Assembly: GCA_027487845.1 (NCBI GenBank)
Contig: JAIYCV010000006.1
Coordinates: 1 to 36,939 of the forward strand
Direction of reading: 5' to 3'
Source: Flammeovirgaceae bacterium
GTDB taxonomy: Bacteria > Bacteroidota > Bacteroidia > Cytophagales > Cyclobacteriaceae
Length of the DNA: 36,939 bases
Below are positions 1-6,627 of the stretch, in pieces. The first letter of the stretch is position 1. Each line of letters starts with the position of its first letter. Under the pieces are notes generated by a model that saw only the letters and a list, made by a program, of their open reading frames with translations, did not search any database and was not told where the DNA came from. A program made the translations under genes and the position numbers.

Positions 1-126
1 AGACCAATTCACCCTTAAACTCGCATTGAACATGAAAAGAAGAGAGTGGTGCAAGGGCCTTTGGAACCAATCCAATTCAGTCAATTTTCCATTTCAATTC
101 TTTAATGCGTAATCTGGGTTAAAAAG

Positions 127-489
127 TCACCTCTTAGGCAATTTAAGTTCCTTTTTCATCAACTCAAAATGCGAACAAAACCTACGCATAGTTTTAGCGG
201 TAGCTTCATGAAAAGGCAAAGCGCCTGTTGGCTTGTCTAGCGAGCAATAAAACCAGCCCTTTTTGGCATCATCCCAAAAGACTAAATACTTGTCATAATC
301 AATTAAAAGGACATCTCTGTCGTAAATTTCCTCCCCCTCTTTATCGCGAAACCCAGTAAACTGCAAAAGAATATGGTTTCTCTTCACCAATTCACCCCTG
401 TGGCATTCAAGGCTGTTTAACAGCACGAGTAACTGCTCCTCTTCGTTCCATGCCTTAAATTTGATTTTACGAGGTTTGAATTCGTTCAT
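127..489 (-). CDS. YopX-like small protein
   Basis: A 120-residue soluble protein. It opens with a KIKFKAW segment and contains LLQFTGFRDKEGEEIYDRDV, which matches the YopX pattern 'IKFRAWD ... [20 protein letters not shown]'. YopX proteins are small proteins of unknown function found mostly in phages, plasmids and conjugative elements. Here the gene stands alone, divergent from the lipid kinase gene, with no phage genes in view, so it is probably a domesticated or stranded copy. The second half (WDDAKKGWFYCSLD, then a basic C-terminus) is less typical. The ATG at 489 is the only sensible start. Family membership is fairly secure; the function is unknown. Confidence 0.7.
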   Translation of the reverse strand: MNEFKPRKIKFKAWNEEEQLLVLLNSLECHRGELVKRNHILLQFTGFRDKEGEEIYDRDVLLIDYDKYLVFWDDAKKGWFYCSLDKPTGALPFHEATAKTMRRFCSHFELMKKELKLPKR

Positions 490-531
490 TGAAGCATCAT
501 TTAACTATCCTTAAAACTAACTAAACTTGAT

Positions 532-539
532 TAATTTTG
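532..539 (+). promoter_or_regulatory. -7 promoter element of the lipid kinase gene
   Basis: TAATTTTG fits the Bacteroidota -7 consensus TAnnTTTG. It lies 13 nt before the ATG at 553, which places transcription start close to the ATG and excludes the TTG at 544 as a likely start. No clear TTTG box lies about 20 nt upstream, so this is a partial match. Confidence 0.4.
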
Positions 540-552
540 TGCTTTGATTAGC

Positions 553-1452
553 ATGGCTGAAAGTAGAAAGGTTCTTTTTATAATAAATAAATTCTCTGGT
601 GGTGGATATAAGCCATCCGTGGAAGGTAAGATAATAGCGCTTTGCGGAAGGCTAAACATAGAATGCTCTATCGAGTTTACTCAAGGTAGGGGTCACGCCA
701 GCGAGTTAGCGAAGGAAGCCTCTGAGAAAGGTTTTGATACTGTGTTTGCTGTCGGTGGCGATGGTACCGTAAACGAGGTGGCCCAAGGGCTTGTTTACAC
801 GAATACGCCCATGGGCATAATTCCGAAAGGTTCTGGAAATGGATTGGCAAGGCACCTGGGGATTCCGATGGGTTTTTTAAACTCGCTTTCGCTGATTGAA
901 TCCACAAAAGTGATTTTGATGGATACTTTTTTAGTAAACGGCAAGCTGTCTGTTAACGTATCCGGAATTGGTTTTGACGGACATGTAGCCGGCATGTTCG
1001 GTAAAGACGGAAAAAGGGGATTCCTCAGTTACAGTAAACTGGTGCTGAAAGAGTTTAAAAGCTTTAAAGAGTTCGACTCAAGCGTACTTATCGATGGCGA
1101 AGAATTCGATCGAAAAGCATTTATGATATCGATGGCCAATTCATCGCAGTTTGGCAACAACGCAAAAGTTGCGCCCCAGGCATCCGTATGCGACCAGCTC
1201 ATTGACGTCAGCATTATAAAAAAAATATCTTTTTTAGAAAGTGTGGGCTTTGGTTACCAAATGTTTACTGGCCAACTTGATCGCTCACCGTTCGTAGAAA
1301 TCAAGCAAACTCAGCATGTTCAACTCAAGCTTGCTCAACCAGTTGCCTACCATATTGATGGAGAAGGTATGAAGCCCACCAAAGATTTTACCATTAGCAT
1401 GCAAGCGGCCTCGCTTCGCATGGTTATCCCACAAAGGAAGAAAAAGGTCTGA
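553..1452 (+). CDS. Diacylglycerol kinase family lipid kinase (YegS/BmrU type)
   Basis: A 299-residue protein of the DAGK catalytic-domain family, which transfers phosphate from ATP to a lipid such as diacylglycerol at the inner face of the membrane. The nucleotide-binding signature GGDGTVNEV is at about residues 68-76, followed by GIIPKGSGNGLARHLGIP, the family's 'P-GTGNDFAR' element. NVSGIGFDGHVAG and a C-terminal YHIDGEG complete the pattern. Length is normal for the family and no membrane segment is seen. A TTG nine bases upstream is in frame, but ATG 553 is preferred because of the -7 box at 532-539. The lipid substrate (diacylglycerol, sphingoid base or other) cannot be read from the sequence; Bacteroidota that make sphingolipids use related enzymes. 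Confidence 0.85.
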   Translation: MAESRKVLFIINKFSGGGYKPSVEGKIIALCGRLNIECSIEFTQGRGHASELAKEASEKGFDTVFAVGGDGTVNEVAQGLVYTNTPMGIIPKGSGNGLARHLGIPMGFLNSLSLIESTKVILMDTFLVNGKLSVNVSGIGFDGHVAGMFGKDGKRGFLSYSKLVLKEFKSFKEFDSSVLIDGEEFDRKAFMISMANSSQFGNNAKVAPQASVCDQLIDVSIIKKISFLESVGFGYQMFTGQLDRSPFVEIKQTQHVQLKLAQPVAYHIDGEGMKPTKDFTISMQAASLRMVIPQRKKKV

Positions 1453-1504
1453 AGGCAGAATAAAGCCGCTCGTCACATTCTGAATCCTTATTTGGGCACT
1501 CCTC

Positions 1505-1520
1505 GTTTACGCTCGTAAAC
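1505..1520. other. Short inverted repeat between the lipid kinase and DUF2911 genes
   Basis: GTTTAC and GTAAAC are separated by GCTC, just ahead of the DUF2911 start. It could be a weak terminator for the upstream gene or a regulator site for the downstream one. There is no proper T-tract, so neither role is clear. Confidence 0.25.
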
Positions 1521-1535
1521 CAACAACAAATTTTT

Positions 1536-2663
1536 ATGAGAAAACTTCTAGCAATCATTTTTACTTTGAGCATATCGGCTGCTTCGGTGGCACAAATTAG
1601 TGTTCCGCCCAATGGTGATAATCAGCGTGCTAGCGTCACGCAGTTCATTGGCCCTGTGGAGGTAAACATTACCTATAGTAGTCCCGATGTGCATGGCCCC
1701 AATGGTGAAGATAGGAAAGGTCACATCTGGGGCGAACTCGTGCATGTTGGTTTTATAGATCAGGGTTTTGGCACGTCTACAGCTGCCCCTTGGAGGGCGG
1801 GTGCTAATGAGAACACCACCATTTCTATTTCCCACGATGTGAAGATTGGGGGCAAAGATCTTAAAGCGGGCACGTATGGATTATTTCTTGCTTATGCAAA
1901 AGAGGGTAATTCTACTTGGATTTTTTCAAAAAACTCGACCAGCTGGGGAAGCTATTTTTATAACGACCAAGAAGACGCTCTGCGCGTGGAGACAATGCCC
2001 GAGGATGCCCCTTACACAGAATGGCTAACATTTGGGTTTGATGATCGTAAGCCAAACTCGGCAATAGCATATCTGCAATGGGAAAACAAACGGATAAATT
2101 TCACTATTCAAGTGCCCGCTGTGAATGAAATTTATATTTCCAAGATCAAAAATGAACTTCGCTCGTTCCCTGGGTTTGACTCGCGCAATTGGGCCACGGC
2201 AGCACAGTTTGCTGCGCAAAATAAAATCAATTTGGAGGAGGCACTGGTGTGGGCAGATAACTCGATGAAAGCAGATTTCGGGGGTACTGAAGATTTCAAT
2301 GGGCTTCAAAAAAAAGCGTCAATTTTAGCCGCCCTTGGCCGCAATGAGGACGCTACGAAATTAATGGATAAGGCGATAAAAATGCCGGGTGTTTCAGTCA
2401 ATAATATCCATCAATACGGAAGGACATTATTGGCGGAGGGCAAAAACGAGAAAGCCTTGGAAATATTTTTATACAACTTTAAAATTCATCCCGAAGAAAA
2501 GTTTACCACTTTCGTGGGATTGGCGCGAGGCTATACTGCTGTTGGAGACAAAAAGAATGCAATAAAAAATTGGGAGATGGCGATAAAAAATGCTCCGGAT
2601 TCGCAAAAAGCGTTTATGAACTTTTATGAAGCGGAGTTGAAGAAATTAAAAGAACTAAAATAG
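1536..2663 (+). CDS. Exported DUF2911 protein with C-terminal TPR repeats
   Basis: A 375-residue protein. Residues 1-19 form a signal peptide (MRKLLAIIFTLSISAASVAQ) with an A-Q cleavage site. Residues of about 30-195 are a DUF2911 domain, recognised by the 'ASVTQFIGPVEVNITYSSPDVHG' type opening, GKDLKAGTYGLFL and ENKRINFTI. From about residue 240 onward there are TPR-like helical pairs (NGLQKKASILAALGRNEDATKLMDKAI; FVGLARGYTAVGDKKNAIKNWEMAI). DUF2911 proteins are common exported proteins of Bacteroidota with no established activity. The gene is followed by a strong terminator and converges on the aldehyde dehydrogenase gene. Domain calls are confident; the role is unknown. Confidence 0.85.
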   Translation: MRKLLAIIFTLSISAASVAQISVPPNGDNQRASVTQFIGPVEVNITYSSPDVHGPNGEDRKGHIWGELVHVGFIDQGFGTSTAAPWRAGANENTTISISHDVKIGGKDLKAGTYGLFLAYAKEGNSTWIFSKNSTSWGSYFYNDQEDALRVETMPEDAPYTEWLTFGFDDRKPNSAIAYLQWENKRINFTIQVPAVNEIYISKIKNELRSFPGFDSRNWATAAQFAAQNKINLEEALVWADNSMKADFGGTEDFNGLQKKASILAALGRNEDATKLMDKAIKMPGVSVNNIHQYGRTLLAEGKNEKALEIFLYNFKIHPEEKFTTFVGLARGYTAVGDKKNAIKNWEMAIKNAPDSQKAFMNFYEAELKKLKELK

Positions 2664-2686
2664 CAAGTAAAGGCTACCAAGTTATG

Positions 2687-2720
2687 CGAGATCAGCCCTA
2701 AGGCTGATCTCGTGTCTTTT
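2687..2720. terminator. Intrinsic terminator between convergent genes
   Basis: A perfect 11-bp stem, CGAGATCAGCC (2687-2697) and GGCTGATCTCG (2702-2712), closes a CTAA loop and is followed by TGTCTTTTTAT. It lies 24 nt after the DUF2911 stop codon and just beyond the dehydrogenase stop on the other strand, so it may serve both genes. Confidence 0.85.
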
Positions 2721-2723
2721 TAT

Positions 2724-4343
2724 CTAAAAAATATAATCGGTACTTAAAAACTGCGACTCTCTATTTTTTATAATGGTAGATATGATTTGCTTGTTAAGTG
2801 GATTACTCTTGGTGGCCACCATGGTGCGTATTGAAAATACGCGAAGTGCATCAGCCACCGATAGCGTACCTTCTGCGGAGTCTTTTCTTCCATTAAATGG
2901 GAACGAATCAGGCCCCCGTTGGCATTGCACGTTTAAGTTAATTCGACCAACTTGATTTGAGAACGCATCGATTAGATGAGCGATCTGCTGCGAGTCTTTT
3001 CCAAAGATGCTGACCTGTTGGCCAAAATTAGAGTTAACTACGTAATCAATGGTTTCTTGCACATCATCGAAAGGAACGATGGGAACGACTGGTCCGAATT
3101 GTTCGATAGAATATACTTTCATTTTATCGTTCACTGGGTACAGTACGGCTGGCGTAAAATAAGTTTCGAACGATTCACCTCCATGTTCGTTGACAATTTT
3201 GGCTCCATGCCTTTTTGCATCTTCCACTAGATCTAATAAAAATTCTGTTTTTCCTGGTTCTGGTAATGGCGTTAGTGATACTCCATCTTCCCAAGGCATG
3301 CCTGGTTTTAACTTCGCAATGGCGGCATTGAACCGTTGTATAAACTCTGCCACAATGCTTTTATGTACAAACAAAATTTTAAGTGCAGTACACCGCTGTC
3401 CGTTAAAAGAAAGCGACCCCAACACACTTTCGTTTACGGCATTATCAATATCCGCATCTTTTAAAATAATTGCGGGGTTTTTAGCATCTAATCCCAAAAT
3501 TGCTTTTAACTTATGTGGCTTTGGATGTAAACGCTTTAAATCATTGGCGCCTTTATTGGTACCAATAAAAGCAAACACATCAATTTTACCTGTTTCCATT
3601 AACGCTCCAACTGTTTCGCGGCCTCTACCATAAATGATATTAATAACACCAGCCGGAAAACTCTTTTGAAATGCTTCTAGCAACGGCTTGATAAGCAACA
3701 CTCCATATTTTGCGGGTTTAAAAATCACGGTGTTGCCCATGATTAGCGCAGGTATAAGTGTAGTAAAGGTTTCGTTAAGCGGATAATTGTATGGCCCCAT
3801 ACACAACGCAACACCCAACGGCATTCTCCTTATCTGCCCCATTATGCCTTGCTCTTGAACAAACCGAGAGGCATTGCGATCCTGATCTTTCAAGGCGGTG
3901 ATCGTATCTACAATGTAATCGCACGTGCGGTCAAATTCTTTTTCCGAATCTTTTTGTGTTTTGCCAATTTCCCACATTAAAAGATTTACTACGTCTTTGC
4001 GCTTTGCCCGCATTTGTGTTAAGAAATTTTCGATATGCTCAATCCTATTCGCTACGGGCATCATCGGCCACTTTCCATGTCCTTGGTCATACGCTTTAAC
4101 AGCGGCATCTAAAGCTAACAACGCTTCTTTAGACGTAAGTAATGGCGTGCTGCCAATAAACTTTTGACTAAGTACCCCTTCTTTTTTTGCAAACACAGGA
4201 CTCAAGACGGGATTAAGTTCACCTTGCCAGATTACAAGCTCACCATCAATTAGGTATTCACGCTGCTCTAAGTTGTCGGGCAATTTTACCGATGCAGGTA
4301 GGGCAGACTCGTCAGGGAACAGATTTGTTAAAAATTCATTCAT
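2724..4343 (-). CDS. gapN: NADP-dependent glyceraldehyde-3-phosphate dehydrogenase-like aldehyde dehydrogenase (GapN type)
   Basis: A 539-residue aldehyde dehydrogenase superfamily protein, longer than the usual ~480 because of an N-terminal extension. GapN oxidises glyceraldehyde 3-phosphate to 3-phosphoglycerate with NADP, bypassing phosphoglycerate kinase. The family's MGPYNYP segment, with the catalytic asparagine, and GNTVIFKPAKYG cofactor loop are present. The nucleophile is Cys318 in FNGQRCTALK, which resembles GapN 'GQRCTAVK'. Oddity: the general-base glutamate normally lies 34 residues before the cysteine in LELGG. The aligned residue here is Gly284 (KAILGLDAKNP), with Asp286 two positions later. 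Start is the ATG at 4343. Superfamily is certain; GapN specificity rests on resemblance and is moderately sure. Confidence 0.75.
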   Translation of the reverse strand: MNEFLTNLFPDESALPASVKLPDNLEQREYLIDGELVIWQGELNPVLSPVFAKKEGVLSQKFIGSTPLLTSKEALLALDAAVKAYDQGHGKWPMMPVANRIEHIENFLTQMRAKRKDVVNLLMWEIGKTQKDSEKEFDRTCDYIVDTITALKDQDRNASRFVQEQGIMGQIRRMPLGVALCMGPYNYPLNETFTTLIPALIMGNTVIFKPAKYGVLLIKPLLEAFQKSFPAGVINIIYGRGRETVGALMETGKIDVFAFIGTNKGANDLKRLHPKPHKLKAILGLDAKNPAIILKDADIDNAVNESVLGSLSFNGQRCTALKILFVHKSIVAEFIQRFNAAIAKLKPGMPWEDGVSLTPLPEPGKTEFLLDLVEDAKRHGAKIVNEHGGESFETYFTPAVLYPVNDKMKVYSIEQFGPVVPIVPFDDVQETIDYVVNSNFGQQVSIFGKDSQQIAHLIDAFSNQVGRINLNVQCQRGPDSFPFNGRKDSAEGTLSVADALRVFSIRTMVATKSNPLNKQIISTIIKNRESQFLSTDYIF

Positions 4344-4519
4344 TGGTTATTTCATTTAGCATCGCGAAGGTAATCAAATCAAAAACAGGAAAGGCATTTG
4401 TAAAGTTTCAAATCACTAAAACTTAATCTAAAAAAAGATTTCGCTTTTTGTTGTGACTTTTTTAGAAGATAGCTATTAAGATCGTAATAAGTAAATCTTC
4501 ACTCTAAACCAATTTGAAC

Positions 4520-5302
4520 ATGGAAAATTCAACCTGCTATCTAAACCCAAGTTGGAATAACTTGGTGTTTGAAAAGAGAAACAAATTGTTTGGTGCGTAT
4601 CAATTACGAAAGGGCTACAATAAAAACGTAGTGCTTGGCTTAATTTTTTGCGCATCGTTCACGGCATTTTCATTTAGTGTACCAACGTTAGTGTCATTCA
4701 TCGGATTGCACGATGAACAGTTGACTAATCAATTGAAAGACTTAGGTGGAATCGTCATTTTACCTCCACCACCTATAATTCCTATTACACCGCCTGTAAA
4801 GCCAAAAGATCCGACCATTAAAGTAAAGAACCCTAACCTACCGCCAAAAGTGGTAACCGACCCAGTGCCCGATGAACCGTTGCCACCTATTAAGCCGCTG
4901 GATGTCGAGCCACCTGTTGCTTCTGTGGGCTCAGGAACAATTGTAGACACACCAGTTCTTCCTGTGGAAGTAGTCAAACCTAAAGAGCCCTACATTTCTG
5001 TAGAGATTATGCCAACCTACGATGGCGGCCTTGATGGCTTGTACAAATTCTTGGGAAAAAATCTACGCTATCCGGCAATTGATAGGCGAAATGGCACAGA
5101 AGGCACTGTTTATGTACAGTTTGTAATAAACGAAACAGGTAATGTAACTAACATACAAGTGATAAGGGGATTAAGTGCAACGTTAGACGAAGAAGCGAAA
5201 CGTGTTATTTCACTTATGAAACAATGGAAGCCCGGTATTCAAAATCAGGAGGCTGTTTCGGTGAAAATGGTTGTGCCCATTAAATTCAAACTCACAACGT
5301 AA
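4520..5302 (+). CDS. tonB: Energy transducer TonB
   Basis: A 260-residue TonB protein that couples inner-membrane energy to TonB-dependent outer-membrane receptors. The N-terminal cytoplasmic stretch NLVFEKRNKLFGAYQLRK is the typical Bacteroidota TonB opening. One membrane span follows (about residues 38-58), then a long proline-rich linker (PPPPIIPITPPVKPK and more), then the TonB_C domain (GGLDGLYKFLGKNLRYP; GTVYVQFVINETGNVTNIQVIRG; MKQWKPGIQ). An in-frame TTG lies six bases upstream, but ATG 4520 has the better context. No ExbB/ExbD genes are adjacent, so the energising complex must be elsewhere. Confidence 0.9.
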   Translation: MENSTCYLNPSWNNLVFEKRNKLFGAYQLRKGYNKNVVLGLIFCASFTAFSFSVPTLVSFIGLHDEQLTNQLKDLGGIVILPPPPIIPITPPVKPKDPTIKVKNPNLPPKVVTDPVPDEPLPPIKPLDVEPPVASVGSGTIVDTPVLPVEVVKPKEPYISVEIMPTYDGGLDGLYKFLGKNLRYPAIDRRNGTEGTVYVQFVINETGNVTNIQVIRGLSATLDEEAKRVISLMKQWKPGIQNQEAVSVKMVVPIKFKLTT

Positions 5303-5321
5303 AAAAATCAAGTGTACTTAC

Positions 5322-5359
5322 ACCACAAAGAGCAGGTCGCACACCGAGTTCTTTGTGGT
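5322..5359. terminator. Probable bidirectional terminator hairpin
   Basis: ACCACAAAGA (5322-5331) and TCTTTGTGGT (5350-5359) form a perfect 10-bp stem with an 18-nt loop, between the tonB stop and the stop of the convergent DUF1801 gene. A run of seven A lies on the left (T on the minus strand) and GCTTTTTG on the right. The right arm touches the DUF1801 stop codon. Confidence 0.6.
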
Positions 5360-5808
5360 TATTGCTTTTTGTAAGAAGCTGCCGATCTTTTCTTTATTGC
5401 TTTTGTCTCGTCATCAATTATCATCGCTTCAAACAAATAGGCTCTTAATAGACTGACATCAATTTCGCTAACGGAAGTAAAATCTCTCCAATAGATTTGC
5501 TTTCTATCACCTTTATTCAAATAACCAATTTCGTCTTGCATCAAGTAACCATTGGCAAATCCAAACCGAACGCCCTCATAGGTTTTCTTACTTCCCCAAA
5601 ACACAGATGCAGGCCAGATAAAGCAAACTGTTTTATGGCGTTTATAGAAGGGCACGTTAAAAGAGAGTTTTTCAATAGCATCAGGCATGCATTCCAAAAC
5701 CAACATCCTTAACACATTAACTATTCTTAATTCGTCCACGGGCAAAAATTCAAGAAAGTCCTCCACCGTATCGAAGGAAATATTTTGCATCTTACTTTTC
5801 TTTGCCAT
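5359..5808 (-). CDS. DUF1801 domain protein
   Basis: A 149-residue soluble protein that fits the DUF1801 (YdhG-like) family: an N-terminal helix (VEDFLEFLPVDELRIVNVLRMLVLECMPD), then AIEKLSFNVPFYKRHKTVCFIWP and VRFGFANGYLMQD, which resemble the family's 'E.I.YGMP.Y...G..L.Y....K.H..FGF' layout. The tail is lysine-rich. Some members carry a YdhG/frataxin-like fold; the biochemical role is not established. It is a single gene, convergent with tonB, starting at the ATG at 5808. Confidence in the family is good; no function is proposed. Confidence 0.75.
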   Translation of the reverse strand: MAKKSKMQNISFDTVEDFLEFLPVDELRIVNVLRMLVLECMPDAIEKLSFNVPFYKRHKTVCFIWPASVFWGSKKTYEGVRFGFANGYLMQDEIGYLNKGDRKQIYWRDFTSVSEIDVSLLRAYLFEAMIIDDETKAIKKRSAASYKKQ

Positions 5809-6000
5809 TTTCTTTCAAAAATAAAAATTGTCCAGCAACATCTAATTGCCCGGTCAGTTTTGATTGTGAATACGTGCCACTAAAAAAGTACCACTTTATT
5901 GAACACTTGCTTAGCCTTTAGGGATTCAGCGGCAAGACCAAATCAGCAATTTGCCAACAGTTTGATGTTGTGATAGACTATCAAGTGGAGAAGTCGGTTT

Positions 6001-6530
6001 AATGTCTGTTTTGCTTGCCCGAGGTTGGGGGCAACTGATTTTAATGTGTTTTTAATAGCTTTTTGCTCCGGCAGGCCATTTTAATGTTTGTTTTGCTCGC
6101 CCGCGATTGGGGGCGACTGATTTTAACCTGTTTTTGATAGTCTTTTTGCTCCGGCAAGCCATTTCAACGTCTGTTTTGCCTGCCCGAGGTTGGGGGCGAC
6201 TGATTTTAATGTGTTTTTAATAGCTTTTTGCTCTGGCAAGCCATTTTAATGTTTGTTTTGCTCGCCCGCGGTTCGGGGCAACTGATTTTAATCTGTTTTT
6301 AAAGGTGTATCCCAAATTGTCGCGGTCAACCTCACCCCAACTAAGAGTGTAATGGACGTACGATTTTCGTCCCCTCTCCACACGGAGAGGGGTGGATTGC
6401 CACACAGCAGTCGCTAAGATGGGGTGAGGCGGCATGAAAGCGACAATTTGGAATGCACCCGTTTTTAACAGCTTTTTCCTCTCGCGAGCCATTAATACTC
6501 TTTTCCTCGCTGGAGGTTGGGAACAAACTT
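6001..6530. repeat. Tandem 82/83-bp repeat, about 4.5 units, with dimeric higher-order structure
   Basis: Units begin at 6001, 6083, 6166, 6248 and (degenerate) 6494. Each carries the order 'TTTTGC-TYGCCCG-GTTGGGGGC-ACTGATTTTAA-TTTTTAATAGC-TTTTTGCTC-GGC-AGCCATTT'. Units 1 and 3 resemble each other (CCCGAGGTTGGGG) and so do units 2 and 4 (CCCGCGRTT), giving a 165-bp dimer. The fourth unit is split by an inserted element at 6303-6460. The rest of the 819-bp gap between the DUF1801 gene (ends 5808) and the TPR gene (ends 6628) shows no gene: 5809-6000 has nothing recognisable. There are no spacers of CRISPR type. Confidence 0.85.
6303..6460. mobile_element. MITE-like element with terminal inverted repeats and target-site duplication
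   Basis: A 158-bp element splits a tandem repeat unit. Its ends are 20-bp inverted repeats matching at 18 of 20 positions: GGTGTATCCCAAATTGTCGC (6304-6323), and on the other strand GGTGCATTCCAAATTGTCGC (6459-6440). Subterminal arms CCTCACCCCA (6330-6339) and TGGGGTGAGG (6420-6429) pair perfectly. The centre has a 9-bp hairpin, CCCCTCTCC-ACAC-GGAGAGGGG (6371-6392). The flanks carry GTTTTTAA on both sides (6295-6302 and 6461-6468), a likely 8-bp target duplication, since uninterrupted units have this sequence once. It has no coding capacity and would depend on a transposase elsewhere. Confidence 0.8.
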
Positions 6531-6627
6531 GCGTAAAGTCCATTTGAATTGGCTGGAGCTGAGTACCTCACCGTGTGAACCAATCTCTGATTTTCATGGG
6601 AAATCACGATGTGGCAAAGAAATCAAC

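Noticed and set aside
6001..6530. CRISPR array
   Set aside because: Whole 82-bp units are repeated without unique spacers, and there are no cas genes.
6217..6607. Minus-strand frames of 88 and 108 codons
   Set aside because: They run through the tandem repeat and the MITE-like element and have no protein-like features.
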